Origin: Cycloclasticus sp.
GTDB taxonomy: Bacteria; Pseudomonadota; Gammaproteobacteria; Methylococcales; Cycloclasticaceae
DNA length: 8,537 bases
Reading direction: 5' to 3'
Assembly (NCBI GenBank): GCA_016764415.1
Contig: JAESRY010000097.1
Location: forward strand, 1 to 8,537
In this document: one piece after another, positions 6,505-8,537 of the stretch
How the letters are laid out: each line of letters opens with the position of its first letter
Position numbering within the stretch: the first letter of the stretch is position 1
Made by a program: the position numbers and the translations under genes
The notes under the pieces: generated by a model
The model's input: only the letters and a program-made list of their open reading frames with translations
Databases searched by the model: none
What the model was told of the DNA's origin: nothing

Positions 6505-7464
6505 TTAAAATCCAAACTGTGCCAAATCATCAATTCGATGTTCCCATACCCAATCAATACCTTCTGCGGCTTCGTATCCAAGATAACCAGAATCGAAGTA
6601 ACCACATAAGAACAAGTCAAAAGTAATTTTGTCGCCATATGTTTTACGAAGTTGTTGGATTTTAATAGCTTCTTCTTTGCGCCGTTTATTGGTGTTTGTA
6701 AAATCACCTGCCGACTTAGCTTCAAACAACGCGGGGAAATCACCTTTTTTAGCATCCTTACGCATTATTACTGCATCAACAGGAATATTAACTTGTTTCC
6801 CTCCGTCTAATGTTATGGGCACATTGAAACGGAAAGAAAACGTACCATTTGGCATTGATAAAAAGTCTTTGGCTTCGCCTTGTTTTAATTCACGATAACC
6901 ACGAGCTTCAAGCCATGCCTTCATTGCCGCAAGTTGGCGCTGTTCTTGTGCGTTTCTAATAATTGGGTCTGCGACCGCACCACAAAGACGATCAGCAACA
7001 ATCGTAGAAGCACGATGAACTTCTTCTTCTGTCCCTTTATCTCCGCGCTCTTTCCATACGAAAATATCTGGATCAGACATCTTTTCAATAATATCTCCGA
7101 TCATTTTAAGCTGTTTTATGAGTTCAGGCTGTTTCATCTTTGGTGGAACTCGATGTTCGACTTCCATATTCTTCACCAAGTTAGGAGATACGCCAGCCAA
7201 GCCAATAAGACGATCACGGGCAATGGGAGGACATGTAGTCATTCGTAGCATGGGCAACGCAGAAGGATGAGACTGTAGAGTTTCTGGTCGAATATTGGTT
7301 AAATTTTCCGTCCACTGAATTGCCTTTTCAACTTGTTTAGTTGTTTTAATCCGTGTTTCTCTAAATGCTTTAGGGGCAAACTCCATGAACCAGTTATTGT
7401 AAAAATCTACTGACTTGGCAACATCTGCCTTCCATAAGTCTACTTTGTTACGATTTACTGCCAT
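6505..7464 (-). CDS. XamI-family type II restriction endonuclease
   Basis: A 319-residue protein closely matching what I know of XamI restriction endonucleases. Recognised stretches are LWKADVAKSVDFYNNWF (10-26), WTENLTNI (51-58), MLRMTTCPPIARDRLIGLAG (72-91) and RLCGAVADPIIRNAQEQRQL (159-178). A probable PD-(D/E)xK active site is Asp230 (NIPVDAV) with Glu248 and Lys250 (FEAKSAGD). XamI is an isoschizomer of SalI, cutting GTCGAC, so this enzyme likely cuts unmethylated GTCGAC. The start is supported by GAGGGAG (7472-7478) 7 nt upstream. The gene follows the ribbon-helix-helix regulator by 28 bp and precedes its methyltransferase by 3 nt, so nuclease and methylase share one transcript with the nuclease first. 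It appears full length and intact. Confidence 0.88.
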   Translation of the reverse strand: MAVNRNKVDLWKADVAKSVDFYNNWFMEFAPKAFRETRIKTTKQVEKAIQWTENLTNIRPETLQSHPSALPMLRMTTCPPIARDRLIGLAGVSPNLVKNMEVEHRVPPKMKQPELIKQLKMIGDIIEKMSDPDIFVWKERGDKGTEEEVHRASTIVADRLCGAVADPIIRNAQEQRQLAAMKAWLEARGYRELKQGEAKDFLSMPNGTFSFRFNVPITLDGGKQVNIPVDAVIMRKDAKKGDFPALFEAKSAGDFTNTNKRRKEEAIKIQQLRKTYGDKITFDLFLCGYFDSGYLGYEAAEGIDWVWEHRIDDLAQFGF

Positions 7465-7492
7465 TCGGCAACTCCCTCTATTATTTCATGGA

Positions 7493-7675
7493 TTACTTTG
7501 ACCATTCCTTAATGGCACGGCGTATGAATTCAGTCTTATTAATACCTTCGGCTGTGCAAATATTGTCCAGCTTATTGGCTTCGTCTCTACCCAAGATAAC
7601 TTGTAGGCGTTTTTTCGCACCGTTTACAATCTGCTCTCGGTATCTTTGTTGCCTCTTGGTGACAGTCTTGTCCAT
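7493..7675 (-). CDS. Small ribbon-helix-helix (Arc/CopG-type) regulator, putative control protein of the restriction operon
   Basis: A 60-residue basic protein. Residues 22-28 (KRLQVIL) fit the DNA-contacting beta strand of a ribbon-helix-helix fold. DEANKLDNICTAEG (31-44) and NKTEFIRRAIKEW (46-58) fit its two helices, with NKTEF a typical helix-B start. Such proteins dimerise and bind short palindromes. The ATG at 7675 is preferred because GAGGAG (7684-7689) lies 8 nt upstream. A longer frame from 7726 would run through the palindromic operator and has no obvious ribosome binding site. It is the first gene of the unit, 28 bp before the endonuclease, so it probably represses or times expression of the restriction genes, as C proteins do with a different fold. 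An alternative is a plasmid-type regulator left over from the adjoining mobilization region. Confidence 0.75.
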   Translation of the reverse strand: MDKTVTKRQQRYREQIVNGAKKRLQVILGRDEANKLDNICTAEGINKTEFIRRAIKEWSK

Positions 7676-7702
7676 AATTAACGCTCCTCGAAGCGAATCA
7701 GT

Positions 7703-7717
7703 CGTTACACTGTAACG
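7703..7717. promoter_or_regulatory. Palindromic operator candidate
   Basis: CGTTACA-C-TGTAACG is a perfect 7-bp inverted repeat around one central base. It lies 27 bp upstream of the regulator's start and downstream of the terminator, where the restriction operon must have its promoter. Size and position suit binding of a ribbon-helix-helix dimer or tetramer, giving autoregulation. Confidence 0.6.
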
Positions 7718-7726
7718 CATTTTCAC

Positions 7727-7732
7727 ATAATA
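7727..7732 (-). promoter_or_regulatory. Possible -10 element of the restriction operon promoter
   Basis: TATTAT on the minus strand would start transcription near 7720, placing the palindrome at about +3 to +17. The matching -35 position falls in the terminator stem and reads TAAAGG, a poor match, so the exact promoter remains uncertain. Confidence 0.3.
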
Positions 7733-7738
7733 CTCAGT

Positions 7739-7780
7739 AAAAAATCATGCCTTTAGATAGCCTTACCACTAAAGGTATGA
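7739..7780 (-). terminator. Rho-independent terminator after the relaxase gene
   Basis: On the minus strand TCATACCTTTAG and CTAAAGGCATGA form a 12-bp stem with one A-C mismatch and a 12-nt loop, followed by T6 (7739-7744). It lies about 50 bp after the relaxase stop. It should separate mobilization transcription from the restriction operon, which then needs its own promoter. There is no T-run on the other strand, so it acts in one direction. Confidence 0.75.
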
Positions 7781-7829
7781 CACTCCTAATGTAAAAACAT
7801 GATTATTAGTTTGAAACCATACATTTTTA

Positions 7830-8537
7830 TCATTCAGGCTTGCGTTCACGGGTACGGATAGCCCGCTTAGATGATCGTGTTCTAGTGCGTTCAGAACGCC
7901 CATCCCTATCATGAGTTTTACTTTGCTTAGCACGGTCAAAAGTTGTGCGGATCGACCGACTTTCACTATGCTTTCTTTCTCGTTCTTGCGACTGCCTGTA
8001 TTCATGAATGCGCTTGGCAAGTAGGGTTCTTTCTCCTCGTTGATTACTACGTACCTGTTTGAATTCATCTTGGAGTACGGAACGTGTTCCGCCATGGCGA
8101 AAAACTAGCTCTTGTCGTGCTTCTTTTTGTTTTTGTTTCAGGATTGCCGTTTCTTTTTGGTTAATCAAACGTACTCGTTTCTCTCTGCCTGTTACCTTAT
8201 CGAAAAAACCCATCACTCCACGCCTGAATTTATCCCTGCCCTCTTTAGCTAGAATATGCCGTTTTACCCGTTGTTGCTCAGACAACTCGCGCCGCTCGGC
8301 GCGCTGTACCCTGACAAGCTCTGCGTTCTTATCTTGAAGAGGCTTAATTTCATCTGCGTGGCGCTTTTTAAGCAGGGCAATCCTGCCTCTAATCTCAGAA
8401 TTAAAGCTTAAGCGTATTTTTCCCTGCGTTGCTGTAACTGTAGGTAAGAGATCAGGGTTTCCCAACCTGTTTTTAAGCTCCTTAGTTTTAATCCCGCCAA
8501 AGCGGGACAGTGAATAAACTTTGCTGGAATTGTCCAA
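7830..8537 (-). CDS. Probable relaxase (MobA/VirD2-like), C-terminal part only
   Basis: At least 235 residues, open at the right edge; the first codon in the window (TTG) need not be the start. The visible part is highly charged: a short SKVYSLSRFGG segment, then LPTVTATQGKIRLSFNSEIRGRIALLK, long Lys/Arg/Glu/Gln-rich helices likely to be coiled coil (about 48-190) with a GVMGFFDKVTGREKR insert near 107-121, and an Arg/Ser-rich basic tail. I recall this layout from C-terminal tails of relaxases on mobilizable plasmids and integrative elements. The catalytic N-terminal domain (Tyr nucleophile and HxH metal site) lies outside the window, so the call rests on the tail alone. The gene ends in TGA at 7830 and is followed by a terminator. 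It marks the right side of the window as mobile-element backbone, richer in GC than the defence genes. Confidence 0.6.
   Translation of the reverse strand: MDNSSKVYSLSRFGGIKTKELKNRLGNPDLLPTVTATQGKIRLSFNSEIRGRIALLKKRHADEIKPLQDKNAELVRVQRAERRELSEQQRVKRHILAKEGRDKFRRGVMGFFDKVTGREKRVRLINQKETAILKQKQKEARQELVFRHGGTRSVLQDEFKQVRSNQRGERTLLAKRIHEYRQSQERERKHSESRSIRTTFDRAKQSKTHDRDGRSERTRTRSSKRAIRTRERKPE

Noticed and set aside
7676..7726. Longer start for the ribbon-helix-helix gene at 7726
   Set aside because: The extra 17 codons would be encoded by the palindromic operator and leader, while the ATG at 7675 has a proper ribosome binding site.
7769..8095. Second minus-strand frame overlapping the relaxase tail and terminator
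   Set aside because: It is out of frame with the charged coiled-coil protein, has no recognisable domain and runs through the terminator hairpin.
7830..8537. Charged protein considered as a phage tail, SMC or TolA-like protein
   Set aside because: The Lys/Arg/Glu-rich coil alone would allow this, but the segment order and basic tail better match relaxase C-termini; kept at moderate confidence.

Overview
The window reads almost entirely from the minus strand. It looks like a defence island carried on a mobilizable element in a Gram-negative, probably gammaproteobacterial, host. That taxonomic guess rests on the style of the relaxase and of the ECF sigma factor plus a GC content in the mid-40s at both ends, and is weak. 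By hand count GC is about 44% over positions 1-420 and falls to about 35% over 481-720. The relaxase end is again visibly GC-richer.

Right to left, in the direction of transcription: (1) the C-terminal part of a probable MobA-type relaxase (7830 to the right edge), closed by a good intrinsic terminator at 7739-7780. (2) A type II restriction-modification operon: a 60-residue ribbon-helix-helix regulator with a perfect palindrome between terminator and gene, a XamI-family endonuclease (SalI specificity, GTCGAC, expected from the family), and a gamma-class N6-adenine methyltransferase. (3) A 140-bp intergenic region holding a sigma-70 promoter. (4) A complete ABC-three-component (ABC-3C) conflict system: Mrr/PD-(D/E)xK-like effector, middle component 2, and SMC/Rad50-like ABC ATPase with a CPTC zinc-hook motif, linked by a 1-nt overlap and a 3-nt gap. 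(5) 46 bp later, a DUF262 (GmrS/ParB-superfamily) gene.

The most unusual object is at the left edge. The DUF262 frame loses the family's expected C-terminal part near codon 303 and runs with no stop into an ECF sigma factor, whose own ATG (448) is codon 329 of the same frame. Either this is a real DUF262-sigma fusion, or an island boundary or deletion has joined the two genes in frame. The composition step and an ECF-like promoter candidate just upstream of the sigma ATG favour a junction scar. Even then, the sigma gene would probably lie under read-through from the defence operon.

Together the genes give two nucleic-acid-directed defences (restriction-modification and ABC-3C) plus a DUF262 factor, next to mobilization machinery. 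No stretch above 300 bases lacks a gene. No tRNA, rRNA, CRISPR array, transposase, integrase or long repeat was seen.
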